The notes: generated from the letters alone by a model not told the origin. A stretch of DNA of 64,000 nucleotides from Pseudanabaena sp. (GCA_003249015.1 QBLS01000005.1:124001-188000); one strand, 5' to 3'; counted from the first letter of the stretch, positions 1 through 8,756 are shown. Numbers and translations are program-made.

Positions 1-147
1 AGCCTTTGGTTCTGAGCTACTTAGCGCAGCTTCGCCGCACCACCAAAAACTAAAGGATTTCCATAGATTCCATAACTTTAAAAGTATAACGCTAGTCTTT
101 AGAGAGACGACAAATATTCATTGATTCATATCTAAGCAAAAGCGCGT

Positions 148-1131
148 ATGTCAGTAACAGAGTCTGCCCAAAGTTCAAGATTAAGCGATCAAGCAATTAG
201 CTTATTCCCCATCATATATTCTGATTCTTTTCTAGAACACAATACAGGTAACTATCACCCTGAAAATTCAGGTCGTCTGACTGCCATAGTTGAGGGCTTA
301 AAAAGTTCGCCCATCGCTTCACAAATACAATGGCGATCGCCAACTTCAGTTAAAAAACTCCAAGAGCTAAACCGAGACATTCTCCAAGAAGTCCGCCGCT
401 TTCATACGCAGGATTATATCGATAGGCTGAAAGCTCTGAGCGATAACGGTGGAGGTTATATTGATGGGGACACGATCGCCTCACGCCAGACCTATGAAGT
501 AGCGCTATTAGCGGTTAGTGCATGGCTAGATGGGGTGGATCTTGTCGTTGAGTCTGGTCGTCCTGCGTTTGTGCTAGCCCGTCCCCCTGGACACCATGCC
601 CTCGCACATTCAGGAATGGGTTTTTGCATTTTTGGTAATGCGGCGATCGCGGCGATGTCAGCTTGCGATCGCTTAAATCTAGATCGCGTGGCGATTCTCG
701 ATTGGGATGTGCATCATGGCAATGGCACACAGGATGCTGTCTGGGATCGTCCTGATATTGCCTATGTGTCTACCCACCAAGCGCCGTTTTATCCGATGAC
801 AGGTCGCAAGGATGAAACAGGCTCTCACGGCAATATTTTAAATATTCCCATGCGATCGGGCTCAGCAATGCCTGAATATTTACCCGTATTCGAGCAGCAG
901 ATTATGCCATTCCTACGCAATTTTGATCCTGATCTACTAATCATCAGTGCAGGTTTTGATGCTAATGCTGATGATCCCTTGGCAAGTATTTTACTCAAGC
1001 CAGAGGACTTTGGAGTTTTTACCAAGCTCTGTCTAGAGATTACTCCGAAGATTTTATTTGGTTTAGAAGGTGGTTATGACTTTAGTAGCCTATCGCGATC
1101 GGTTATTAGCGTGATTGAGCAGTGTCTATAA
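148..1131 (+). CDS. Histone deacetylase family protein (AcuC/HDAC-like amidohydrolase)
   Basis: A Zn-dependent deacetylase of the arginase/HDAC fold, predicted to remove acetyl groups from small amides or acetyl-lysine in the cytoplasm. All HDAC landmarks are visible: RPPGHHA near residue 148, the metal/charge-relay segment DWDVHHGNG near 185, the second metal aspartate in SAGFDANADDPL near 270, and the late catalytic tyrosine in LEGGYD near 310. The length of 327 aa is normal for bacterial members. The ATG at 148 is the first in-frame start, with only a weak ribosome-binding site. It is monocistronic, followed by a T-tailed hairpin. The substrate cannot be deduced from sequence. Confidence 0.93.
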   Translation: MSVTESAQSSRLSDQAISLFPIIYSDSFLEHNTGNYHPENSGRLTAIVEGLKSSPIASQIQWRSPTSVKKLQELNRDILQEVRRFHTQDYIDRLKALSDNGGGYIDGDTIASRQTYEVALLAVSAWLDGVDLVVESGRPAFVLARPPGHHALAHSGMGFCIFGNAAIAAMSACDRLNLDRVAILDWDVHHGNGTQDAVWDRPDIAYVSTHQAPFYPMTGRKDETGSHGNILNIPMRSGSAMPEYLPVFEQQIMPFLRNFDPDLLIISAGFDANADDPLASILLKPEDFGVFTKLCLEITPKILFGLEGGYDFSSLSRSVISVIEQCL

Positions 1132-1170
1132 CAAGTGGCAGCGATTCGCGCTGACATTAGTTTCTTTGGC

Positions 1171-1205
1171 AATAGCGTTGCGGCGCTTCGCGCCGCAACG
1201 CTATT
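1171..1205 (+). terminator. Hairpin terminator after the HDAC gene (GGCG-CTTCG-CGCC type)
   Basis: Two perfect 15-nt arms around the loop CTTCG, directly followed by a T6 run. The position 40 bp after the stop and the T tail fit an intrinsic terminator on the + strand. It also belongs to the hairpin family with variable arms and a GCGGCG/CGCCGC centre found across the window. Confidence 0.75.
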
Positions 1206-1226
1206 TTTTGAGTAGGAAGAGAGTAG

Positions 1227-1278
1227 CTACCAAAAAAGGTAGGGGCAATTCATGAATTGCCCCTACCTTTTTTGGTAG
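1227..1278. repeat. Perfect 52-bp palindrome without loop
   Basis: The two 26-nt halves are exact reverse complements with no spacer, centred on the TTCATGAA core. It lies between the HDAC hairpin and a small hairpin (1291-1307) that follows rpsR. It could act as a bidirectional terminator for the convergent genes, but its symmetry and length also suit a dispersed palindromic repeat. Confidence 0.8.
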
Positions 1279-1315
1279 ACGTAAATATAGAAGACGCTTT
1301 GCGTCTTGATAATTT

Positions 1316-1543
1316 TTAGCCTTCTTTGTTGATGAAAGGCAACAAAGCAACTACACGAGCTTGCTTAATCGCTGTAGTCAATGCACGTTGCTGCTTTGCA
1401 GTTAAACCTGTAATACGACGAGGCAAAATCTTGCCGCGTTCGGTAATGTATTTACGCAGTAATTCGACATCTTTATAGTCGATTTTGGCAGCAGGCGCGA
1501 TCGGAGAGAGGCGCTTACGATAAAAAGAGGAGTTCATTGCCAT
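1316..1543 (-). CDS. rpsR: 30S ribosomal protein S18
   Basis: The 75-aa S18 of the small ribosomal subunit, which binds S6 and 16S rRNA on the platform. The family signature is present: FYRKRLSPI, then [23 protein letters not shown] and the [19 protein letters not shown] helix. Length is typical. It lies 38 bp downstream of rpmG on the same strand, the usual cyanobacterial rpmG-rpsR order, so the two are probably cotranscribed. A small hairpin at 1291-1307 lies just after the stop. Confidence 0.98.
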   Translation of the reverse strand: MAMNSSFYRKRLSPIAPAAKIDYKDVELLRKYITERGKILPRRITGLTAKQQRALTTAIKQARVVALLPFINKEG

Positions 1544-1581
1544 GATTGGGATTACGCGGTTTTGGTGATTGGGTTAAAGGA

Positions 1582-1776
1582 CTATTTGATTTCTTTGTGA
1601 ACGGTATGAGAGTTGCAATGAGGGCAAAACTTTTTGAGTTCTAACCTTGCAGTGGTATTACGACGATTTTTCATGGTCGTATAACGAGAGACACCAGGCG
1701 ATCGCTTATTGGAATTGGTGCGACATTCGGTGCACTCTAGCGTAATAACGAGACGGACACCTTTGTTTTTAGCCAT
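1582..1776 (-). CDS. rpmG: 50S ribosomal protein L33
   Basis: L33 of the large subunit, 64 aa, first gene of the rpmG-rpsR pair. It starts [15 protein letters not shown] and carries two cysteine pairs, CTEC near residue 14 and CPHC near residue 52, so it is the zinc-binding (C+) form of L33. The [11 protein letters not shown] segment is the conserved core. The start is the only sensible ATG. Confidence 0.98.
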   Translation of the reverse strand: MAKNKGVRLVITLECTECRTNSNKRSPGVSRYTTMKNRRNTTARLELKKFCPHCNSHTVHKEIK

Positions 1777-1885
1777 TTTTTTAGTTGTGAGATTACTTAA
1801 AAGTGCGATCTACAAGTATTACACATAACTACCCCACTTCTACGCCCACAAGAAAATTATTATCACTACTGGGTTACACCAGATA

Positions 1886-1948
1886 AAAACTAAAACCAGA
1901 TGTTGTTCCGCCCGCTACGCGGGCGGAACAACATCTGGTTTTAGTTTT
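1886..1948. repeat. Long hairpin repeat, 30-nt arms, loop TAC
   Basis: Two perfect 30-nt arms around the 3-nt loop TAC. The inner stem is CCGCCCGC/GCGGGCGG. Related hairpins with the same inner stem but other outer arms occur at 17211-17266 and 46079-46131. It lies upstream of rpmG and gives no protein in any frame. Confidence 0.85.
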
Positions 1949-1964
1949 CAGTACACAAGCATTG

Positions 1965-2080
1965 TATGGCAAAACTTTTTTTGCTTAGGACAAAACCCCA
2001 GAAGGCGAGTGGCGGCGCTACGCGCCGCCACTCGCCTTCTGGGGTTTTGATTTGTACTAACGAACTCTTGCTTTGCTATA
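1965..2080. mobile_element. MITE-like repeat family A, copy 1
   Basis: A 116-bp unit bounded by TATGGCAAA and TTTGCTATA (8 of 9 inverted match). It contains a perfect hairpin with 27-nt arms and loop TAC at 1992-2048. A second copy lies at 3147-3251, and an inverted copy at 21796-21910 shares the flanking segments (AGCAAGAGTTCGTTAGTAC on one side, CTAAGCAAAA on the other). It is non-coding and resembles a miniature inverted-repeat element mobilised in trans. No transposase is in the window. Confidence 0.7.
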
Positions 2081-2102
2081 GTTACGCTTTTGTGAATTGG
2101 TA

Positions 2103-3008
2103 TTAGGCATACTTAGAGGTATAGCTGCGGGCGATCGCATCACATCGTTCATTATCAGGATCGCCAGAGTGACCTTCGACCCAATGCCAGCGAATATTTG
2201 ATGAATTTAGTTGATCAAGTTGTTGCCAAAATTCTTGATTTTTGACGGGCTTATTGTCCTTAGTTTTCCAACCGTTCTTTTTCCAACCCTTGATCCATTT
2301 TGTAATTCCATCTAGGACGTATTTGCTATCGGTATAGAGATCAACAGTGGTGGACTGGGGCTGCGATGCGAGAAACTCTAGAGCCGCGATCGCGCCTTGG
2401 AGTTCCATTTGATTATTGGTGGTTTCACGAAGACCACCGCCTAGCTCCTTGATATTGCCATCTGCGAAGTGAATGACAACGCCCCAACCTCCAGGACCAG
2501 GATTTTTAGAGCAAGCACCATCGGTATGAATGCTAATAATTTTTGCAGAACCTGTATCTTCACTTTTAGGCTTTGGGGTTGTGGGTTTAGGTTCTGGGCT
2601 AGGCTCGGCTTTAGTTGCTTCTAGTTTTGGGGTTATAGTCACACTCTGAGGGCGCGATCGCGTAATTTCTACGGCAACAGAACCTTGAAAGTTTGGGATG
2701 GGAGGATGTTTAATTACTTTTACTTCTACCTGTGAGATTTTCAGATCTTCCAGAAGACTATCCGCGATCGCGCCCACTAGTCGTTCAATCAACTTAAATT
2801 TTTGGGTTTGGATTAACTTTTCAATCTTTTGAATACAGGAAATGTAGTTGACTGTATCTTCAATCTCGTCACTGTAGGTGGACTTTTCAAAATCAACCCA
2901 TAGGGTAGCATCTACTTCAAACCATTGCCCCAATATATTCTCTTCGGGCAGATATCCCACATATCCATATGCTCTAACGTTTTTGAGATAAATTTTGCTG
3001 GCTGTCAT
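2103..3008 (-). CDS. Fusion of dihydroneopterin aldolase (FolB) and ribonuclease HI
   Basis: Residues 1-120 are a complete FolB domain: [17 protein letters not shown] at the start, the conserved lysine in [10 protein letters not shown] near 100. It acts in folate synthesis, converting dihydroneopterin to hydroxymethyl-dihydropterin and glycolaldehyde. After a Pro/Lys/Glu-rich linker (about 120-155), residues 156-301 are RNase HI, which cuts RNA in RNA:DNA hybrids. It keeps the D-E-D-D residues in [34 protein letters not shown] and DNERCDAIA. No stop or frameshift separates the two parts. The pairing of folate and R-loop enzymes has no obvious metabolic logic. Confidence 0.9.
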   Translation of the reverse strand: MTASKIYLKNVRAYGYVGYLPEENILGQWFEVDATLWVDFEKSTYSDEIEDTVNYISCIQKIEKLIQTQKFKLIERLVGAIADSLLEDLKISQVEVKVIKHPPIPNFQGSVAVEITRSRPQSVTITPKLEATKAEPSPEPKPTTPKPKSEDTGSAKIISIHTDGACSKNPGPGGWGVVIHFADGNIKELGGGLRETTNNQMELQGAIAALEFLASQPQSTTVDLYTDSKYVLDGITKWIKGWKKNGWKTKDNKPVKNQEFWQQLDQLNSSNIRWHWVEGHSGDPDNERCDAIARSYTSKYA

Positions 3009-3146
3009 GGTTGTCTATTGGTAGCAAGATTGTAATTCTACAGTGCTTTGCCCTCAAGCCAGAGTTAAGATAATGATTGAAAGTCTTGTAGGGTAGTACT
3101 TTCAATCATTATCCTTTGGTTCTTGAGGACGAGCGATAAACAACTG

Positions 3147-3251
3147 TATAGCAAAAAAAGTTTAAAACCAGAAGGCGAGTGGCGGCGCTACGCGCCGCCA
3201 CTCGCTTCTTGGGTTTTGATTTGTACTAGCTAACTCTTGCTTTGCTGTATA
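3147..3251. mobile_element. MITE-like repeat family A, copy 2
   Basis: About 105 bp with ends TATAGCAAA and TTTGCTGTA, the same inner hairpin as copy 1 (3163-3217, a few mismatches on the right arm) and the same flank TTTGTACTAGCTAACTCTTG. Placing copies 1 and 2 on both sides of the folB-rnhA fusion could let that gene move or be deleted by recombination (inference). Confidence 0.65.
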
Positions 3252-3331
3252 AGTAATTAGAGAACCCAAAGCCTAAGACTGCAGCGCACGCTGCGCGTGC
3301 GCCACAGTCTTTAAGGTTTTGTACTGCGTCG

Positions 3332-3392
3332 CTAAACCTAGCCCAATAAAAAAGCGTTGCTAAGCAACGCTTTTTTATTAGGCTAGGTTTAG
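3332..3392. terminator. Hairpin with 29-nt arms overlapping the sasA stop codon
   Basis: The arms pair with one mismatch around the loop TAA. The inner stem AAAAAAGCGTTGC/GCAACGCTTTTTT gives a T tract on either strand, so it can terminate in both directions. The right arm contains the stop codon of sasA (3389-3391). Confidence 0.7.
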
Positions 3393-4501
3393 TAAACAGG
3401 TAACGTGAAGCGGAAACAACTACCTTTTTTGCCGATCGCATCATCGACCCAGATGTGCCCATAGTGAGCGGTAATGATGCGGCGACAAAGTGATAAACCA
3501 ATGCCATAACCTTCGGCTTCGTCATCGCGTTCGAGACGGTAACGCTCCTCAAAAATGCGATCGCGCATCTCCGCAGGAATCCCTGGTCCATTGTCAGTAA
3601 TGCTCACCTCAATTTTTTGGGCAGTGCGATGCATGACAGTCATCTCGATTTTGCCGCCTTCGGGGGTATATTTGGTGGCATTTCCTAACAAATTGATCAG
3701 GACTTGGCGAATTTTTTCTTGATCGATATAGACAGGCGGTAAATCTGTGGGAATATCCTTAACCAATTTTTGATACTTGTTCTCCAAGCATTTACTTAGA
3801 TAAAAATCACTAATGACACTGTGGCACAGTTGATCGAATTGAATTTTTTGGCGTTGGGTACGAAACTGAGCATTCGCTCCCCGACCTGCTTCCAGAATAT
3901 CGGTGATCATGCTGTCTGCATCTTTAGCCTTGCTGCGAGCGTGCTTTAGTAGTCGCGCCGCCGTTTGGGGATCAATTTTATCGCCACTTTTTTCAATGGT
4001 GTCGATCGCTAGCAAAATAGCCGTAAGGGGATTGCGTAAGTCATGGGCAAGCATTCCTAACACCCGATCCTTAAAGCGAATTTGTTCCTCGATTTCGGCT
4101 TTTTCTTGAGTTAATCGAAACACCTCGTCGGCAAGATGGGTGACTGCATTCATATACTCAATATTTTGGGCAAGTTCGGGCGGATGGCTGTGGGTTTGCT
4201 CATTTACCTGTTGCTTCCAAGTTTCCCAAAAGCTTTCTAATTGCATCAAAATATTTTTACCAGCGATGGTCTGGCGAGGTAGGGGCGAAAGCTTTAGCAG
4301 TGCGGGTGACATGACCACCTTAAAAAGTTCTGCTAATTGAGGTTGACTAGCAACGTTAATAATTTGCAGTTCCGAACGGCAAGTTTTTTCGCGCAGTAAA
4401 AATTCTTCTACTGCCTTGACGAGATCCTTGGCTTTGGGGCGATCGTCAATAAATAGTAAAAGTTGTAGGGTCGATTCAGGTAATGTTGGAACAGTCCTCA
4501 T
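3389..4501 (-). CDS. sasA: Circadian clock output histidine kinase SasA
   Basis: Residues about 5-100 form the KaiB-like thioredoxin-fold sensor (LQLLLFIDDRPKAKDLVKAV onward) that in SasA binds KaiC. Then come HisKA with the H-box LGMLAHDLRNPLTA near 155 and an HATPase with N-box NLLGNATKYTP, DNGPGIP and YGIGLSLCRRI. In the Kai pathway SasA autophosphorylates on KaiC and phosphorylates RpaA. I chose ATG 4501 (MRTVPTLPES) over the upstream TTG 4519. It is divergent from recJ with about 85 bp between, so that gap must hold both promoters. No kai genes are in the window. Confidence 0.93.
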   Translation of the reverse strand: MRTVPTLPESTLQLLLFIDDRPKAKDLVKAVEEFLLREKTCRSELQIINVASQPQLAELFKVVMSPALLKLSPLPRQTIAGKNILMQLESFWETWKQQVNEQTHSHPPELAQNIEYMNAVTHLADEVFRLTQEKAEIEEQIRFKDRVLGMLAHDLRNPLTAILLAIDTIEKSGDKIDPQTAARLLKHARSKAKDADSMITDILEAGRGANAQFRTQRQKIQFDQLCHSVISDFYLSKCLENKYQKLVKDIPTDLPPVYIDQEKIRQVLINLLGNATKYTPEGGKIEMTVMHRTAQKIEVSITDNGPGIPAEMRDRIFEERYRLERDDEAEGYGIGLSLCRRIITAHYGHIWVDDAIGKKGSCFRFTLPVY

Positions 4502-4585
4502 TGATTTGCGGACTCGCAACGATTTTGGCTAAACAGGTTTGCAGAGATTTTTTAAGACATTCTTAATAATTATATAATTGTTCCC

Positions 4586-5734
4586 ATGAGTTTACCTCAA
4601 CAACGTTGGCAGATTTTTGACCCGCAGCCCGAATTATCTCAAGCGATCGCTGCCTCAACAGGACTTTCACCCATAATTGCTCAGGTTTTGCTAAATCGTG
4701 GCATAAATACCCCTGAGGCTGCTCAGATATTTCTTGATCCTGAATTAGAGGATTTTCCTTCAGCGATCGCGGCTTTTTCGGATTTATCGAAAAGTGTTGA
4801 TTGTATTGAGCAAGCCATTAAAAATGGCGATCGCATCACAATTTGCGGAGACTATGATGTCGATGGCATGACTAGCACCGCTTTGTTAATGCGGACTCTA
4901 AAATTATTGGGAGCCGTGGTGGAATACGAGATTCCCAGCCGCATGACGGAGGGCTATGGGATTAATACGCGCATTGTCCGAGATTGTCACGATCGCGATG
5001 TGAAATTAATCATTACTGTCGATAATGGCATCACTGCCTATGAGGCGATCTCCCTTGCTGAATCCTTAAATATTTCCGTAATTGTCACCGATCACCACGA
5101 AGTCCCCGAAGACCTCAGCAAGATCCCCCCTGCGACCGCCATTCTCAATCCCAAATACAAAGTTGATCCCGCCTCTCCCTATTTCACGATCGCAGGGGTG
5201 GGCGTTGCCTATGTGTTGGCGCTGGAGTTGAGCGATCGCTTTGGTAAACGCGCCGAGCTAGAACAACCACTCTTAGAGCTATTTACCCTTGGCACGATCG
5301 CCGATCTTGCCTCCTTAACAGGCATCAATCGCCGCTTAGTCAAAAAAGGCTTACGCTTACTGTCTCAATCAAAGGTAATTGGGATTATTGCGCTGATCAA
5401 TGAATCGGGGCTTAGTAAAGATAAACAAGTCGGCATGAAACCTGAAGCGATCGGCTTTGGGCTAGGACCAAGAATCAATGCGATCGGTCGCATTGGCAAC
5501 CCGCAAACCATTATTGACCTCTTGACCTGTGACGACATGGGCGAGGCGATCAAGTTGGCTCAAGAATGTGAGTCTACAAATAAAAAGCGTCAGGATCTTT
5601 GTAAAGATATTGAACAAGAGGCGATCACCTATATGACTAAAAGAAAGTCAGAGGGTTTTGATATTAAGCAAGAACGAGTTTTGGTAATTGTTGATCGCGA
5701 AGTGCAGGATACTCTCTATCCTTCTCCCGAATAG
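4586..5734 (+). CDS. recJ: RecJ exonuclease, N-terminal half (interrupted gene)
   Basis: The first 375 residues are the DHH core of RecJ, the 5'-3' single-strand exonuclease of recombination and mismatch repair. Visible are CGDYDVDGMTSTALLMR near 90, TVDNGITAYEA near 150, VTDHHEVPE near 175, the DLASL motif and GLGPRINAIGR near 295. The family normally continues into DHHA1 and OB domains to about 600-750 aa. Here the reading diverges after VIVDREV and stops at 5732. The missing DHHA1/C-terminal part resumes in the right frame in the ORF ending at 8432. The start is ATG 4586. Confidence 0.92.
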   Translation: MSLPQQRWQIFDPQPELSQAIAASTGLSPIIAQVLLNRGINTPEAAQIFLDPELEDFPSAIAAFSDLSKSVDCIEQAIKNGDRITICGDYDVDGMTSTALLMRTLKLLGAVVEYEIPSRMTEGYGINTRIVRDCHDRDVKLIITVDNGITAYEAISLAESLNISVIVTDHHEVPEDLSKIPPATAILNPKYKVDPASPYFTIAGVGVAYVLALELSDRFGKRAELEQPLLELFTLGTIADLASLTGINRRLVKKGLRLLSQSKVIGIIALINESGLSKDKQVGMKPEAIGFGLGPRINAIGRIGNPQTIIDLLTCDDMGEAIKLAQECESTNKKRQDLCKDIEQEAITYMTKRKSEGFDIKQERVLVIVDREVQDTLYPSPE

Positions 5735-5766
5735 AAGTTGCGGCGCGAAGTGCCGCAACTTCTATT
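5730..5766. repeat. Hairpin overlapping the stop of the RecJ N-terminal ORF
   Basis: Perfect 15-nt arms around a GCGAAGT loop, inner stem TTGCGGC/GCCGCAA. The left arm includes the TAG at 5732-5734. A second hairpin follows at 5779-5809. Confidence 0.75.
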
Positions 5767-5778
5767 TCTTTACTTCCT

Positions 5779-5809
5779 AGACGTTGCAGCGCTTCGTGCT
5801 GCAACGTCT
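5779..5809 (+). terminator. T-tailed hairpin inside the recJ insertion
   Basis: 12-nt arms (AGACGTTGCAGC and its complement) with loop GCTTCGT, followed by T8. It looks like an intrinsic terminator after the truncated RecJ ORF and immediately before the Uma2 gene. Confidence 0.65.
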
Positions 5810-5833
5810 TTTTTTTACTGGCAAGGGAGTAAT

Positions 5834-6526
5834 ATGAAGTTTAAGTTAGGTCAAGTCATTATGGACACATTACTCAAGCCATCCCCAAACCAACTAGACA
5901 CATGGATCAGTGCCCCTTGGACAGAATTTGTAGCGATCGCCGATGCCCCAGATAGTGCCAAACGCAAAAGCTATTACTACCAACATCAGATGAGATTTGA
6001 GGATATGTCCACAGGTTCCGATCACGCCAACGATCACGCATTAATTCTATTTGCCCTCTCCTTTTATGCCGCCACACGTCAAATACCAATGACTGCAAAA
6101 GATGGTTGTTCCTATCGCCAAGCAGGAAAAACCGAATTTCAGCCCGATGCCTCCTATTACATCGGTGATAATGCCGATGCGATCGCATGGGGAACGCGCA
6201 TCATTGACCTCGAGCAATATCCCTTACCTGATCTCGTCATCGAAATATCTGACACTACTTTCAACGATGACCTCGGCACAAAACGCTTGCAATACGAAGA
6301 ACTAGGGATCAAAGAATATTGGATCGTCAATGTCCAAACTATGAAAATCTATGCCTTTGCGATCGCCCCAGATGGTAGCAGCCATCATATTCGTCAATCC
6401 CTAGTTCTATCTGGACTAAAGCTCGAAATCTTAGAACAAGCTCTCGAACGCAGTCGCCAAGAGAACCAATCAACCGTCACAGCATGGCTAATGCAGCAAT
6501 ATGGAAATACAGTCAGCGAATTTTAG
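5834..6526 (+). CDS. Uma2 family endonuclease (DUF820, PD-(D/E)XK fold)
   Basis: A 230-aa member of the Uma2 family, very abundant in cyanobacteria and of unproven function. The restriction-endonuclease-like core is intact: QPDASYYIG near 110, LPDLVIEISDTT near 135 and DDLGTKRLQYEELGIKEYWI near 150, giving the D...ExS...K pattern of this family. I start at ATG 5834, which has AAGGGAG just upstream, not at the earlier in-frame start 5738, whose codons come from a hairpin. Its last 26 bp overlap the next ORF. It sits in the DNA that interrupts recJ. Confidence 0.8.
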   Translation: MKFKLGQVIMDTLLKPSPNQLDTWISAPWTEFVAIADAPDSAKRKSYYYQHQMRFEDMSTGSDHANDHALILFALSFYAATRQIPMTAKDGCSYRQAGKTEFQPDASYYIGDNADAIAWGTRIIDLEQYPLPDLVIEISDTTFNDDLGTKRLQYEELGIKEYWIVNVQTMKIYAFAIAPDGSSHHIRQSLVLSGLKLEILEQALERSRQENQSTVTAWLMQQYGNTVSEF

Positions 6527-8432
6527 TTTTTTGCGCGAGCATGATCCACAATTGGTAAATCTTGCTGCACGCGCTGAACAGTTTTTCCTCGACGACGACA
6601 GCAACACCTGCATCATCAAACTGCGACAATTTGCCGAACGCCTCGCCAAGCTCATCGCCGCCAATACAGGGCTTTCTCAAGTACCAAAAGAAGCACAACT
6701 AGAATTGATACAAAGACTCAGAAGAGAAGGCATCATTTCTAGTGAAGTAGATGACCTCTTCCATAGCATTCGCAAGGCAGGAAACGATATCGTCCACGAG
6801 AACCGCAATGCCGACAGCCACGAAGCCCTCACTCTCCTCAAAGATGCGCGATACTTGGGCATCTGGTTTCATCGCACTTTTAGTAGGGACAAAGATTTTA
6901 GAGCAAAGCCATTCGTGCGACCTGTTGCGCCCACCGATCCCACCGACGAAATCGAGAGACTGAAAGCGGATGCTGACCGAGTTCGCCTTGAAAATGAACA
7001 AAAAGAGATCGCCCTGAGATCTGCCGAAGCAAAAGCCCGTCAAGCCGAAGCAGAAAAGCAACGATTGGAAAAAATACTACGCGATCAACGAGGAGAAATC
7101 GATCCCTCTCCCAGAGAAGAAAAAGCATCCACCCCCAGCCCCTCTCCCAAAGAAAAAAAAGCCCTCAGCCCCAGTTCTTCTCCCAAGAGGGGAGAGAAGA
7201 GAAAGAGAGAGGGTTGGCATCATGGGGTGATTGGTATTGTCGCTTCGCGTCTAGTAGAACGTTACGGCGCACCAGTATTTATTGGCAGTTATGAAGATGC
7301 TCACGAAGATCATCCCGACCAAGTAGACACTGTGCGTTTCTCAGTGCGGGGTATTCCTGAATTTCATGTTTTTCAAGCGATCGAATATGAACCTGTTAAA
7401 AGTATTCGCCTCAAAGGTGGCGGACATAAGGCGGCAGGAGGCTTTACGATGCCTGCGGCAAATTTGGAAAAATTGCGGCAAGGTCTGCGAGAATTTGCCG
7501 ATCGCGAAAATATTCTTCCTAGCCACATCAGTCCATTGATCAATGTCGATGTTCGTGTCGATCTCAGTGATATCTCAATGACCCTGCTGCAAGAATGCGA
7601 TCGCTTGCAGCCTTGCGGACTCGGCAATGCTGATCCTGTGTTTTATAGCGAAAATGTGCGCGTGATTTCACAACAAGCAAGGGGCAAAGATAAAGTAAAG
7701 CATTTGGCATTAGAGCTAGATACAGGCAATGGCAAGATTAAGGCGATCGCATGGAGATGGGGCGAATATTGTCCTGTACCTAATTACATTGACATTGCTT
7801 ATAAGTTACGCGCCAACCAATGGCAAGACACAACCTCAGTAGAATTAGAAGTAGTTGGTATTCGCGAGGCAAAAGGTATGGACAATTCTCAAAATTCACC
7901 TAAACCTTTGCAATTGCAGTATAAACCTGCACCTGTGATTACCAAGTTTCCCCAATGGCAAAAGCTGAGCGAGGCTCCGCGCCCTCTGCCTCGTCCATTG
8001 TTACTCTATGGTTATGAGCGTCCTGCCGAAAAGTTTAAGGGGGAAGTCGATTGCGATCGCCCTAGAAAAGAACAAAATTACGCTGCGATCGTTTTCTGGA
8101 CATTGCCCCCCTCATTTACCCATCTGCAATGGCTAATAGCAATGACAAAGCCCGATCATATCTATGTCAGCGATCATGTTCCTCCCATTCCATCCATTGA
8201 GAATTTACGTCAGCAAATTCTATCCCTTGATTTAAAAAATCCCCCCCTCAATCTATTGGAACTATCCCAACAATGGTGGATTTCTCCCAGTGCGATCGTC
8301 GCAGGGCTAAGGGAGCTAGGATATAGCTGCCAATTTCCAAATACGTTATCCCTTGAAGCAGAACTATTAAAGATGCAAAAGTGGAATGACATAGATATCA
8401 ATAAGCTGGCAAATATTATTGAATGTTCCTAG
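6501..8432 (+). CDS. Chimeric ORF: HsdR-type N-terminal region (DUF4145 + coiled coil) fused to the RecJ C-terminal half
   Basis: Residues 1-150 match the DUF4145 region found at the N-terminus of HsdR-type type I restriction subunits (FSFLREHDPQLVNLAARAE, LRQFAERLAKLIA, FHSIRKAGNDIVHE, GIWFHRTF). A Lys/Glu coiled coil (about 155-205) and a Ser/Pro-rich low-complexity stretch (205-238) follow. From GWHHGVIGIVASRLVERYG (about 240) to the end it is RecJ DHHA1 with GGGHKAAGGF near 310, and the C-terminal domains. The helicase and nuclease parts of HsdR are absent. The junction lies in a repetitive CCCAGTTCTTCTCCCAAG-type low-complexity tract. It may be a dead fusion or a split RecJ reassembled in trans. 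Confidence 0.85.
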   Translation: MEIQSANFSFLREHDPQLVNLAARAEQFFLDDDSNTCIIKLRQFAERLAKLIAANTGLSQVPKEAQLELIQRLRREGIISSEVDDLFHSIRKAGNDIVHENRNADSHEALTLLKDARYLGIWFHRTFSRDKDFRAKPFVRPVAPTDPTDEIERLKADADRVRLENEQKEIALRSAEAKARQAEAEKQRLEKILRDQRGEIDPSPREEKASTPSPSPKEKKALSPSSSPKRGEKRKREGWHHGVIGIVASRLVERYGAPVFIGSYEDAHEDHPDQVDTVRFSVRGIPEFHVFQAIEYEPVKSIRLKGGGHKAAGGFTMPAANLEKLRQGLREFADRENILPSHISPLINVDVRVDLSDISMTLLQECDRLQPCGLGNADPVFYSENVRVISQQARGKDKVKHLALELDTGNGKIKAIAWRWGEYCPVPNYIDIAYKLRANQWQDTTSVELEVVGIREAKGMDNSQNSPKPLQLQYKPAPVITKFPQWQKLSEAPRPLPRPLLLYGYERPAEKFKGEVDCDRPRKEQNYAAIVFWTLPPSFTHLQWLIAMTKPDHIYVSDHVPPIPSIENLRQQILSLDLKNPPLNLLELSQQWWISPSAIVAGLRELGYSCQFPNTLSLEAELLKMQKWNDIDINKLANIIECS

Positions 8433-8538
8433 AGATTTTAATTGCTAATTCTAGACTGGGAAAAGAGTGAGAAATCTAGCATACGATCTCTGTCAGGATT
8501 AAAGCATTCCATTACCAAAATAACTGTCGTCCTGATAG

Positions 8539-8712
8539 GCGATCGCCATCCCCAAACCCTATCATCACAAAATATAGCGGTTGGCTTAATATTGCGTCAT
8601 AATGAAGAGTAAACCTTAGCGAAATCTGACCTAGTTTAGAACAATGACATCTGCTCCTAAAGCCAAATCTGAGAATCTCGCTGATAGTCTTGCTGATTCA
8701 AGCATATTTTAA
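8539..8712 (+). pseudogene. Duplicated ileS promoter region and first 22 codons (5' remnant)
   Basis: From the HIP1 site at 8539 to about 8676 this DNA matches the region upstream of and starting ileS (17122-17360) with roughly 93% identity by hand alignment. It includes ATGACATCTGCTCCTAAAGC at 8644. The ORF ends after MTSAPKAKSENLADSLADSS at 8712. It lacks the MITE-like insert present in the other copy. 8433-8538 holds no clear gene; one minus-strand frame (ending 8438) gives about 30 protein-like residues without a start. Confidence 0.8.
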
Positions 8713-8756
8713 GATAGTAAATCCATAGTAGTTGTATTGGCTTTTTGGGAAAATTG

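Noticed and set aside
8438-8538. Minus-strand frame with protein-like residues NPDRDRMLDFSLFSQSRISN
   Set aside because: It has no start, is very short and ends at the HIP1 edge of the ileS duplication. Possibly the tail of a lost gene, but not supportable as a feature.
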